Below, one piece after another: positions 1-4,612 of a stretch of 5,575 nt of DNA. Each line of letters opens with the position of its first letter. Position 1 is the stretch's first letter. The position numbers and the translations under genes were made by a program. The notes under the pieces are model-generated. The model was not told where the DNA came from and searched no databases. It saw only the letters and a list, made by a program, of their open reading frames with translations. Origin of the DNA: an uncultured Christensenellaceae bacterium (lineage in GTDB: Bacteria > Bacillota > Clostridia > Christensenellales > Pumilibacteraceae); NCBI GenBank assembly GCA_910587025.1, contig CAJUKR010000063.1, forward strand, positions 1-5,575, in the 5' to 3' direction.

Positions 1-675
1 AAGCGACTGAGCCTCTTCGTAAGTGAATTTACCCGTTATTATGGCATTGCCGCCGGTAATTGCGGAATTGATACTTGCGGTGGAAATCGTACTCTGTCTT
101 TCCCCGCCGCGAAGAAGATATATCTTTATATATTGTCCTATGTTACCCGACGTAACTTCGGCGAATCTCTGCGCGCCTTCGCTGTTGAGCGAAAGTCCGA
201 CCGCGGGATTGCCGTAATCGTCAGCGGTAACGAACGCACGGTTCACAACGTCGCCGTAGAAGATAGTATCGCCGTCCTGCGTACCGTCGGAAGACAGCAC
301 GAATTCGAGATCGGCAGGCTCGCCGATTATCTCGAATATTTCGCCGGGCTCGTCCACGTCGGGAACTTCGACACGGATACGGTTGGCGCCCTCGCGTACG
401 ACGGTGGCTTCCGTATAACCGCGCTGAGTCAACAGACCCGTCAGCTGTGTAACGGTACCGTTCATTCGCGAGTCGTCTGGATTGGAATCCTCCGCCTCAT
501 AAACGGCATAAACGCCGCCCTTAAGATCGAGACCGAGCTTAATGGACGAAACTATACCGTATGTGTGTACTTCACCGCCGACCGAAAAGTTGAATTGCAA
601 AAAGCACGCGACAACGCAGAGCGCAGTCACTGCCGAAACAATTATAAACTTAACAAGTGATGATTTTCTTTTCAT
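1..675 (-). CDS. secD: Protein translocase subunit SecD, N-terminal part (cut by left edge)
   Basis: SecD is a membrane-embedded RND-fold subunit that, with SecF and YajC, uses the proton motive force to help SecYEG release exported proteins. The visible 225 residues start MKRKSSLVKF, a basic N-terminus, followed by transmembrane helix 1 (about residues 9-29). The SecD signature LGLDLKGG follows at 47-54, then P1-domain-type sequence including RIRVEVPDVDEPGE (99-112) and VGLSLNSEGAQRFAEV (159-174). The frame is open to base 1, at ITGKFTYEEAQSL, just before the expected second helix; clostridial SecD is usually around 400 residues, so the rest lies outside. The start was chosen for its typical N-terminus and for the promoter at 736-765. 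The best ribosome site, AAAGG at 691-695, is weak and rather far (15 nt). It follows scfB by 135 bp; secF is expected downstream. Family identity is firm. Confidence 0.95.
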   Translation of the reverse strand, partial: MKRKSSLVKFIIVSAVTALCVVACFLQFNFSVGGEVHTYGIVSSIKLGLDLKGGVYAVYEAEDSNPDDSRMNGTVTQLTGLLTQRGYTEATVVREGANRIRVEVPDVDEPGEIFEIIGEPADLEFVLSSDGTQDGDTIFYGDVVNRAFVTADDYGNPAVGLSLNSEGAQRFAEVTSGNIGQYIKIYLLRGGERQSTISTASINSAITGGNAIITGKFTYEEAQSL

Positions 676-701
676 TTCGTAATGTTTTTGCCTTTACCGT
701 T

Positions 702-728
702 TATGCGTCGACGATTTATCGCCGCATA
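702..728 (-). other. Possible stem-loop in the secD 5' leader
   Basis: On the minus strand TATGCG (723-728 reversed) pairs with CGCATA (702-707). The 15 nt between them contain a second nested repeat, CGAT-AA-ATCG (712-721). The structure would lie between the predicted transcription start and the weak ribosome binding site of secD, so it could influence translation. It matches no riboswitch I recognise, and the stems are short, so it could be chance. Confidence 0.25.
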
Positions 729-735
729 CTATGAG

Positions 736-765
736 ATTATATATCAAGATGGCAACTCAAGTCAA
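736..765 (-). promoter_or_regulatory. Predicted sigma-A promoter of secD
   Basis: On the minus strand a -35 element TTGACT (complement of 760-765) is separated by 18 bp from a perfect -10 TATAAT (complement of 736-741). Transcription would start near 729 and give a leader of about 54 nt before the SecD start codon at 675. This suggests that secD, and probably secF, can be transcribed independently of scfAB. The 135-bp gap after scfB holds no convincing GC-rich terminator, so read-through from scfB is also possible. Confidence 0.7.
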
Positions 766-810
766 ACAAATACCCGCAACTAATCGTAAAAAAATATTTT
801 ATTTTGCAAA

Positions 811-2151
811 TCAGGCATTTTGTTCGCTCTCAATCGCCGCAATGGCGAGCGCGCATTCCACTCTCTTCTTCATAAGCTCGCATCCGAGTTTGTACGGTTT
901 TTCCATACCGCCGCAAATCTGAATGGAATTTGCCGCGCAACCGCCGCTGCAATAATACTTTGCCCAGCACGACGGACACTCTTCTTTTTTGGTAAGATTC
1001 GTCGTAGCGAACATCTGCGGCAACTTATCCGAAAACGTGCCCTTATTGACATTACCGATAACGTAATCGTCGATACCGTCGAATCGATGGCAGGGATAGA
1101 TGTTACCGTTCGGCGCGACTGCGAGATACTCGTCCCCAGCGTTGCAACCGACCAAACGTTTAGACGCGCAAGGTCCGTTGTATATGTCTATATTGAAATG
1201 GAAAAATCCGAACTCTTTTCCCTGCGCGCGGCGTCGGATATACTCTTCCGCAAGTATTTCGTACTGCGCTTTCATGTCCTCTACGTCGGAAAGCTTGAGC
1301 GCGAGCGGATCGCCGTCGGGAAGTACTACGGGCTCGAGCGAAACCTGACCGAAACCGTAATCGTTGAGCGCAAGCACGTCTTTTGCGAAATCGATGTTTT
1401 CGGAAGTGAACGTACCGCGTACGTAATAGCTTTTGTCTCCCCGCGCGCGAACGAGCTTCAAAGCATTTTCGAGCGCTCTGTCGAACGAGCCTTTGCCCGT
1501 GGCATCGACACGAACGGAGTCGTGAACTTCCTTGCGCCCGTCTATACTCAGAACGACGTTATACATTTCTTTGTTAAAATACTCAATCAGCTCATCGGTA
1601 AGCAATACGGCGTTAGTCGTGATCGTAAAACGAAACTTTTTGCCTGCCGCTTTTTCCACACTGCGGGCATAATCGATTGCTGCGCGGACGACGGGCATAT
1701 TGAGCAAAGGTTCGCCGCCGAAGAAATCGACTTCCAGCCTTTTTCTGCTCCCACTCTTTGCTATAAGGAAATCGATCGCATTTTTTGCCGTATCCGCACT
1801 CATATAGTCCGTACCGCCGTGGTACTGTCCGTCCTCGGCAAAACAGTATTTGCAACGCAGATTGCAACCGTGCGCAATATTGAGACAAAGAGCCTTTACG
1901 ATACCCTTATACACCGGCTCGGGATGAACGGGCTCGGAAGAAAACAGAACGCCCTGCTTACGCAAACTTTCGATTTCCGCCTCGGCTTCCGCGATCTCCT
2001 CTTTTGTATAACGAGAAAAATCTCCTTGTGCTTCCGCAGAAGGAGAAGATTTTTCTATCAATTTCGCCGTAAGTTCGTCAACGACGAAGACGGAGCCGCT
2101 TTCCACATCGAGAAGAAAGTGCCGTCCCAGGCATTCGTAAGTATGAACCAT
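811..2151 (-). CDS. scfB: SCIFF peptide maturase, radical SAM/SPASM thioether-forming enzyme
   Basis: This 446-residue enzyme is the partner of the SCIFF precursor next door. Enzymes of this family (TIGR03974 type) use S-adenosylmethionine and iron-sulfur clusters to form Cys-Thr thioether bonds in the peptide. Residues 1-75 resemble a PqqD-like RiPP recognition domain (LDVESGSVFVVDELTAKLI) that would bind the precursor. The radical SAM CxxxCxxC motif is C96-C100-C103 (HGCNLRCKYCF), with GGEP at 145-148. The SPASM/twitch region carries C328, C336, C354, C392, C395, C401, C405, C413 and C424, enough for two auxiliary 4Fe-4S clusters. Length and motifs are typical of an intact protein. The start MVHTYE matches the usual SCIFF maturase N-terminus and lies 11 nt after the scfA stop. 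Only a distant AGGA lies upstream, inside scfA, so translation may be coupled to scfA. It is probably cytoplasmic. Confidence 0.95.
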   Translation of the reverse strand: MVHTYECLGRHFLLDVESGSVFVVDELTAKLIEKSSPSAEAQGDFSRYTKEEIAEAEAEIESLRKQGVLFSSEPVHPEPVYKGIVKALCLNIAHGCNLRCKYCFAEDGQYHGGTDYMSADTAKNAIDFLIAKSGSRKRLEVDFFGGEPLLNMPVVRAAIDYARSVEKAAGKKFRFTITTNAVLLTDELIEYFNKEMYNVVLSIDGRKEVHDSVRVDATGKGSFDRALENALKLVRARGDKSYYVRGTFTSENIDFAKDVLALNDYGFGQVSLEPVVLPDGDPLALKLSDVEDMKAQYEILAEEYIRRRAQGKEFGFFHFNIDIYNGPCASKRLVGCNAGDEYLAVAPNGNIYPCHRFDGIDDYVIGNVNKGTFSDKLPQMFATTNLTKKEECPSCWAKYYCSGGCAANSIQICGGMEKPYKLGCELMKKRVECALAIAAIESEQNA

Positions 2152-2162
2152 AACGACTTAAT

Positions 2163-2217
2163 TCAGTCCTGTCTTACTTTTTCGGTTCTGTTTGTTTTTT
2201 TCTGTTCGCAGGACTGA
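2163..2217 (-). repeat. 9-bp inverted repeat spanning the scfA tail and stop codon
   Basis: TCAGTCCTG at 2163-2171 is the exact reverse complement of CAGGACTGA at 2209-2217. In the scfAB transcript this can fold into a 9-bp stem with a 37-nt A-rich loop. The 3' arm contains the scfA stop codon and the only AGGA-like sequence ahead of scfB. The 5' arm encodes the conserved NQSC of the SCIFF core. There is no U-tract after it, so it does not look like an intrinsic terminator. Confidence 0.5.
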
Positions 2218-2333
2218 TTTCCCACGGTGCAACTCGTCTTGCAAGCGGACTGACAACCCGTCTGGCATTCACCGCAACCGGTGCCCTTTTCCTTGCAGAT
2301 CGTATTGGTGGCGATAACTTTGATATGTTTCAT
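2163..2333 (-). CDS. scfA: SCIFF ranthipeptide precursor, 56 residues
   Basis: This is the precursor of the six-cysteine-in-forty-five-residues peptide, a RiPP nearly universal in Clostridia. The leader begins MKHIKVIATN, matching the usual MKHIK start. The core, CGECQTGCQSACKTSC followed by TVGNQSCE (residues 20-43), has the six hallmark cysteines C20, C23, C27, C31, C35 and C42. By analogy with the Thermoanaerobacter peptide Tte1186a (recalled Cys32-Thr37 link), C31 and T36 would be a likely thioether pair; that is inference. Two oddities: an extra cysteine, C13, in the leader, and a 13-residue polar tail after CE (starting QKKTNRTEK) where most SCIFF peptides I know end at once. Residue 26 is Gly where Ser is common. 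The start is fixed by a perfect GGAGGT with 6-nt spacing, behind a strong promoter. The biological role of SCIFF is not established; quorum-type signalling has been proposed for ranthipeptides. Confidence 0.96.
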   Translation of the reverse strand: MKHIKVIATNTICKEKGTGCGECQTGCQSACKTSCTVGNQSCEQKKTNRTEKVRQD

Positions 2334-2339
2334 GATTTT

Positions 2340-2345
2340 ACCTCC
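2340..2345 (-). promoter_or_regulatory. Strong ribosome binding site of scfA
   Basis: GGAGGT on the minus strand lies 6 nt before the scfA start codon. It is the strongest Shine-Dalgarno in the window and fixes the start of this very small gene. It fits high-level production of a peptide relative to the enzyme that modifies it. Confidence 0.85.
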
Positions 2346-2358
2346 GAAGTTTTATAAT

Positions 2359-2387
2359 ATTATACATTATACTCGGAGAAAATGCAA
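2359..2387 (-). promoter_or_regulatory. Predicted sigma-A promoter of scfAB
   Basis: On the minus strand TTGCAT (complement of 2382-2387) and a perfect TATAAT (complement of 2359-2364) are separated by 17 bp. Transcription would start near 2352, giving a leader of only about 20 nt that holds the GGAGGT site. The scfAB pair therefore probably has its own strong promoter rather than depending on the upstream membrane-protein gene. The -35 box is embedded in overlapping inverted repeats that could be an operator. Confidence 0.75.
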
Positions 2388-2399
2388 GTGCTTGCAAGC
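2383..2399. repeat. Overlapping palindromes at the scfAB -35 region, possible operator
   Basis: TGCAAG-TG-CTTGCA (2383-2396) is a perfect inverted repeat and overlaps the perfect 10-bp palindrome GCTTGCAAGC (2390-2399). Three GCAAG/CTTGC half-sites are thus packed into 17 bp covering the -35 box. Position and symmetry fit a repressor or activator site. Alternatively, the segment could be a weak terminator stem for the upstream gene, since a TTTT run follows on the minus strand. No regulator can be named from this. Confidence 0.4.
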
Positions 2400-2407
2400 T
2401 GTTTTTA

Positions 2408-2803
2408 TCAGTTTCTTCTTATCAGCATGGAAATTATCCCGCTCGCCAGTCCGGCCGCCATACCGATGACCGTGTTATTGAGCAGCGTTATATCGAAATC
2501 GAACCCTCCGCCGAGCAAAGAGAAAACGATATAAGCGAATATCGAATATACCAGTCCGGCGATCATTCCCCTGAGCCAGCCGTTGCCGGGACGTCTGAGC
2601 GACAAAAGACAAGCGACAAGTATGCTTACGGTACGGATTATCTGATTGATCACGGGCATCGCGCCCGTATCGATATTGAATGTTTTGATTATGAACGCCG
2701 CGCCGAGAACGAGAACAAGCGATATAACAAGTCCGATAATAACCGCTTTAACGATTTCCATCGCATAATATTTCGGCTCTACCGAAAGTTCGTTTTTTTT
2801 CAT
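2408..2803 (-). CDS. Small four-helix membrane protein, TIGR04086-like
   Basis: This 131-residue hydrophobic protein has four predicted membrane helices at about 17-40, 49-69, 77-98 and 108-128, a short Lys-containing N-terminus and an RRN C-terminus. Glycines are frequent in the helices (GLVYS, GMAAGLASG). Size, topology and position between yajC and the SCIFF genes match the uncharacterised clostridial family TIGR04086. I infer membership from these properties and context, not from an alignment. No catalytic motif is visible. The start codon has GGAGG 10 nt upstream (2814-2818), but that site lies in the 3' arm of a strong hairpin. It ends about 20 bp before the scfAB -35 box. A role with YajC/SecDF or the modified peptide is only suggested by location. 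Confidence 0.8.
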   Translation of the reverse strand: MKKNELSVEPKYYAMEIVKAVIIGLVISLVLVLGAAFIIKTFNIDTGAMPVINQIIRTVSILVACLLSLRRPGNGWLRGMIAGLVYSIFAYIVFSLLGGGFDFDITLLNNTVIGMAAGLASGIISMLIRRN

Positions 2804-2846
2804 AAAATAAAAACCTCCGCATGTTTTCGATAAAACCTATGCGGAG
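2804..2846 (-). terminator. Terminator-like hairpin overlapping the ribosome binding site of the membrane-protein gene
   Basis: On the minus strand an 8-bp GC-rich stem (CTCCGCAT, complement of 2839-2846, with ATGCGGAG, complement of 2815-2822) continues after a 2-nt bulge into a 5-bp GTTTT/AAAAC stem with a 4-nt loop. It is followed by GG, TTTTT, A, TTTT and then directly by the ATG at 2803. This has the form of an intrinsic terminator after yajC. However, its 3' arm contains GGAG of the Shine-Dalgarno (2814-2818) of the next gene, so the same structure would also hide the ribosome site. It may be an attenuator or translational switch. The yajC-to-start gap (2804-2909) otherwise holds only a minor 5-bp hairpin at 2865-2880. 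Confidence 0.65.
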
Positions 2847-2909
2847 ATTCATTCGGATATTACACCGCGACATACCGCGGGTTTGTCTTTTTTTGACGAA
2901 AAAAATCGA

Positions 2910-3566
2910 TTACTTATTTTTTCCGCTGCCGCTTTTCTTTGCGGCGGGTTTTCGTCCCGAAATTTTTTTCGGCTCGGGCTTATCTTCCGAAACCGACTCG
3001 GATGCCGCTTCGGGGACTGCCGTCTCTTCCGGCTGTGCGGGCACGACCGTAGCGGCTTCTTCGCTTACGGCAATATCTTCGGAAGCGGTCGCTTCCGGTG
3101 TAGCCGCATCCGCTTCCTTGGTTTCGGACTCCGGTTCCGCCACTGATACTTCTTCCGCCGTTACTTCGGCATCGACGGCTTCGACGAAAGGCTCCTCCGT
3201 CGTATCCGCCGTCATGGGGATCATGGGCGGATTGACACGGCTGATTACCATGTAAAGCGCCTGAATATCAACTACGAGCGTCGTGGTTCCGGACTCGAGC
3301 ACAAGTTCCTTTCTGCCGGGTGCGGGTTCTCTGATTTCTTTGATCACGCCTATGATTCCGCCGACGGTCTCGATCGTGTCGCCTACGGACAGCGACGCAC
3401 GCTGATCCTCGACGTTCTTTTTCTGCCGTTTACCGTTGATCATAGGCATAACGAAAAGTACCACGACCAAAACTACGGCAACGATGATGAGCATGGGAAT
3501 AAACATCTGATTGTTATTGCAACTGTTTCCCTGCTCGCCGCCGCTTGTCAAAAAATTAAATAACAT
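2910..3566 (-). CDS. yajC: Sec translocase accessory subunit YajC with long acidic tail
   Basis: YajC is the small single-pass partner of SecDF. Residues 1-20 are a short Asn/Gly-rich extracytoplasmic stretch. Residues 21-43 form one membrane helix (FIPMLIIVAVVLVVVLFVMP) followed by the basic NGKRQKK. Residues 53-111 form the conserved YajC domain, with LSVGDTIETVGGIIGVI at 59-75 and VVDIQALYMVISRV at 98-111. Typical YajC ends near residue 90-110. Here about 105 more residues follow: an acidic, Ala/Glu/Val/Ser/Pro-rich, probably disordered segment (about 120-195) and a Lys-rich end (196-218). The start at 3566 was chosen over an upstream in-frame ATG at 3608 because GGAG lies 9 nt before it, and because 3608 falls between the -35 and -10 boxes. 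The protein is 218 residues, apparently intact. Confidence 0.93.
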   Translation of the reverse strand: MLFNFLTSGGEQGNSCNNNQMFIPMLIIVAVVLVVVLFVMPMINGKRQKKNVEDQRASLSVGDTIETVGGIIGVIKEIREPAPGRKELVLESGTTTLVVDIQALYMVISRVNPPMIPMTADTTEEPFVEAVDAEVTAEEVSVAEPESETKEADAATPEATASEDIAVSEEAATVVPAQPEETAVPEAASESVSEDKPEPKKISGRKPAAKKSGSGKNK

Positions 3567-3596
3567 ATTACGTTTCTCCGTTCGAATAATAATTAC

Positions 3597-3625
3597 AGTA
3601 TAACCCAAACACGAAAAATATGCAA
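3597..3625 (-). promoter_or_regulatory. Predicted sigma-A promoter of yajC
   Basis: On the minus strand TTGCAT (complement of 3620-3625) and TATACT (complement of 3597-3602) are separated by 17 bp. The start of transcription would be near 3590, about 24 nt before the yajC start codon, with the GGAGA site (3575-3579) in between. The -35 box is the same as that of scfAB, including two flanking bases (ACTTGCAT). Confidence 0.72.
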
Positions 3626-3635
3626 GTAAAATCCG

Positions 3636-3649
3636 TTCGGCTAACCGAA
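3636..3649 (-). terminator. Weak hairpin at the end of the YtxC-like gene
   Basis: TTCGG-TTAG-CCGAA on the minus strand forms a 5-bp stem that includes the stop codon. A TTTT run follows after a few bases and a second T-rich run (ATTTTT) a little later. It may be a weak terminator separating this gene from the yajC promoter 10 bp away; the stem is short. Confidence 0.3.
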
Positions 3650-4372
3650 ATTATTGCATTTTACGTCGAAAATTGCATGGAGCTTCATAAACGACTCATC
3701 GTAATCGAATCCGCTGACCACCGTTTCCGACGGAGCGTAGTCGATAAGACGGCAAAGCAAATCATCAAACGCATCGAATATTTTTTCCACCGACGTACCT
3801 TCTTCGTGAACCACCATACGATATTTGCCGCCGAGTTTGAATATTTCGGCGCGGCATTCGTTTTCGCATGCGGCTTCTATAAGATAACGCAGCAGATCGT
3901 TCAACGTTTCGTCGTCTGTAAGATACGAAGCGTGTTCAGTCGCCATTCTGCATATTTCCGTCCAGCGTTCTTCCACCTCATTCAGACGAAACGTGCGCAT
4001 CCCTTCCAGGCTCAAAACTTTGCCGACCTTTAAGTTTTCGCATATTATCTCCGACTCCGTCGCTCTGTCGAACGCCGTCATGGCGTGGCAAAGCAATTTC
4101 TTCGGCGCGGTCGCAAGTCTGATATTTTCGAGTCGCCTGGAAATAAATTCGCGTTTTATCGTACCCGTAAACAAAGCGACTACCGCGTTACGTATCTCGC
4201 GCGAAATATATTTGGAATAGCGTCCGTCGCCGCCTATTCCGAGACAGGAAACGTTTCGTCCCATGCTTACCGACGTGACGGCTTTGCCATTCAGTTTTTC
4301 GCCGAGCGTACTCGACAATTCTTCCAGCCATTCTATATGCTTGTTATCTGCATTGATTACCGTTTCGTACAT
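3641..4372 (-). CDS. YtxC-family sporulation-type protein, divergent
   Basis: This 243-residue soluble protein has no signal peptide or membrane helix. The second half resembles the YtxC family (sporulation protein YtxC, unknown biochemistry): residues 118-130 KVLSLEGMRTFRL match the family's characteristic EGF..FRL segment, and DDETLNDLLRYLIE (153-166) matches the LLRYF region. The N-terminal half carries SMGRNVSCLGIGGDG (36-50) and ISREIRNAVVALFTG (56-70), which I do not recognise. The start at 4372 (ATG, MYETVIN) is preferred over an in-frame GTG at 4396, because a -10-like sequence covers the GTG. Neither start has a Shine-Dalgarno, unlike the downstream genes. It precedes yajC on the same strand and is divergent from the tRNA genes. 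The family call rests on remembered motifs and is moderate. Confidence 0.6.
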   Translation of the reverse strand: MYETVINADNKHIEWLEELSSTLGEKLNGKAVTSVSMGRNVSCLGIGGDGRYSKYISREIRNAVVALFTGTIKREFISRRLENIRLATAPKKLLCHAMTAFDRATESEIICENLKVGKVLSLEGMRTFRLNEVEERWTEICRMATEHASYLTDDETLNDLLRYLIEAACENECRAEIFKLGGKYRMVVHEEGTSVEKIFDAFDDLLCRLIDYAPSETVVSGFDYDESFMKLHAIFDVKCNNFG

Positions 4373-4385
4373 AATTCTATTTAAT

Positions 4386-4393
4386 ATTGTATG
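4386..4393 (-). promoter_or_regulatory. Possible -10 element of the YtxC-like gene, sigma-E-like
   Basis: CATACAAT on the minus strand equals the Bacillus sporulation sigma-E -10 consensus (CATACAnT), and its TACAAT part would also serve sigma-A. No good -35 is seen at the spacing for either factor. Initiation from here would leave almost no leader before the ATG at 4372. Its position ahead of a sporulation-type gene is suggestive only. Confidence 0.25.
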
Positions 4394-4399
4394 CACGGG

Positions 4400-4432
4400 A
4401 AAAAATTTTACACACTTTCGGGTGCGCGAAAA
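4400..4432 (-). terminator. Terminator-like hairpin upstream of the YtxC-like gene
   Basis: On the minus strand UUUU, a bulged C, then GCGCAC pairs with GUGUGU-AAAA across a 6-nt CCGAAA loop, using two G-U pairs, and is followed directly by six U residues (4405-4400). On the plus strand the G-U pairs become A-C mismatches, so it works mainly leftward. It could stop transcription entering from the recombinase side before it reaches the YtxC-like gene, or act as an attenuator. Confidence 0.4.
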
Positions 4433-4450
4433 TTAGCATTTTCTCTTTAA

Positions 4451-4473
4451 TTTGCATAAAATATATATGCAAA
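4451..4473. repeat. Inverted repeat in the divergent intergenic region
   Basis: TTTGCATA (4451-4458) and TATGCAAA (4466-4473) are perfect 8-bp inverted arms around a 7-bp AT spacer. It ends 4 bp before the -35 box of the tRNA promoter, a position that fits an operator or an upstream regulatory site. AT-richness raises the odds of chance. Confidence 0.35.
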
Positions 4474-4477
4474 ACGT

Positions 4478-4506
4478 TTGCGTTTTTTATTCGGTTCTGT
4501 TATATT
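4478..4506 (+). promoter_or_regulatory. Predicted promoter of the tRNA-Cys/tRNA-Leu unit
   Basis: TTGCGT (4478-4483), a 17-bp spacer and TATATT (4501-4506) form a sigma-A-type promoter. Transcription would start near 4513, about 25 nt ahead of the mature tRNA-Cys 5' end, as is usual for a processed tRNA precursor. The two tRNA genes are 5 bp apart and surely share it. Confidence 0.65.
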
Positions 4507-4536
4507 ATATAAGCGCGACGGAAAAGTCGGATATAC

Positions 4537-4610
4537 GGTACCATAGCCAAGCGGTAAGGCACGGGCCTGCAAAGCCTTGACCCCCGGTTCAAATCCGGGT
4601 GGTACCTCCA
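4537..4610 (+). tRNA. tRNA-Cys, anticodon GCA
   Basis: This is a complete cloverleaf of 74 nt including an encoded CCA. Acceptor GGTACCA pairs with TGGTACC, followed by discriminator T73, as expected for cysteine tRNAs. The D-arm is GCC/GGC, the anticodon loop CTGCAAA reads GCA, and the T-arm CCCGG-TTCAAAT-CCGGG is perfect. The anticodon stem CGGGC/GCCTT has a G-U pair and an unpaired C27/U43 at its base. Cysteine supply is a thematic match to the Cys-rich peptide nearby but is most likely coincidence. Confidence 0.96.
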
Positions 4611-4612
4611 AA

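Noticed and set aside
133..660. Plus-strand open frame opposite secD
   Set aside because: The minus strand encodes an unmistakable SecD with LGLDLKGG; the plus frame has no family resemblance.
820..2217. Long plus-strand open frame of 465 codons opposite scfB
   Set aside because: It is the antisense shadow of a clear radical SAM gene. Its translation has no recognisable domain and no ribosome site, and codon bias of the real gene explains the lack of stops.
2865..2880. CCGCG/CGCGG hairpin after yajC as the yajC terminator
   Set aside because: The stem is only 5 bp and no T-run follows in the direction of transcription; the hairpin at 2815-2846 is far better.
2821..3255. Plus-strand frames rich in Ser/Ala opposite yajC
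   Set aside because: Their composition is just the complement of the Ala/Glu-rich yajC tail; no independent evidence of coding.
3567..3608. Upstream in-frame ATG extending YajC by 14 residues
   Set aside because: It lies between the predicted -35 and -10 boxes and has no Shine-Dalgarno, while the ATG at 3566 has GGAG at good spacing.
4373..4396. GTG start giving an 8-residue longer YtxC-like protein
   Set aside because: The GTG overlaps a -10-like sequence and has only T-rich sequence and CCC upstream; the ATG at 4372 is simpler, though neither has a good ribosome site.
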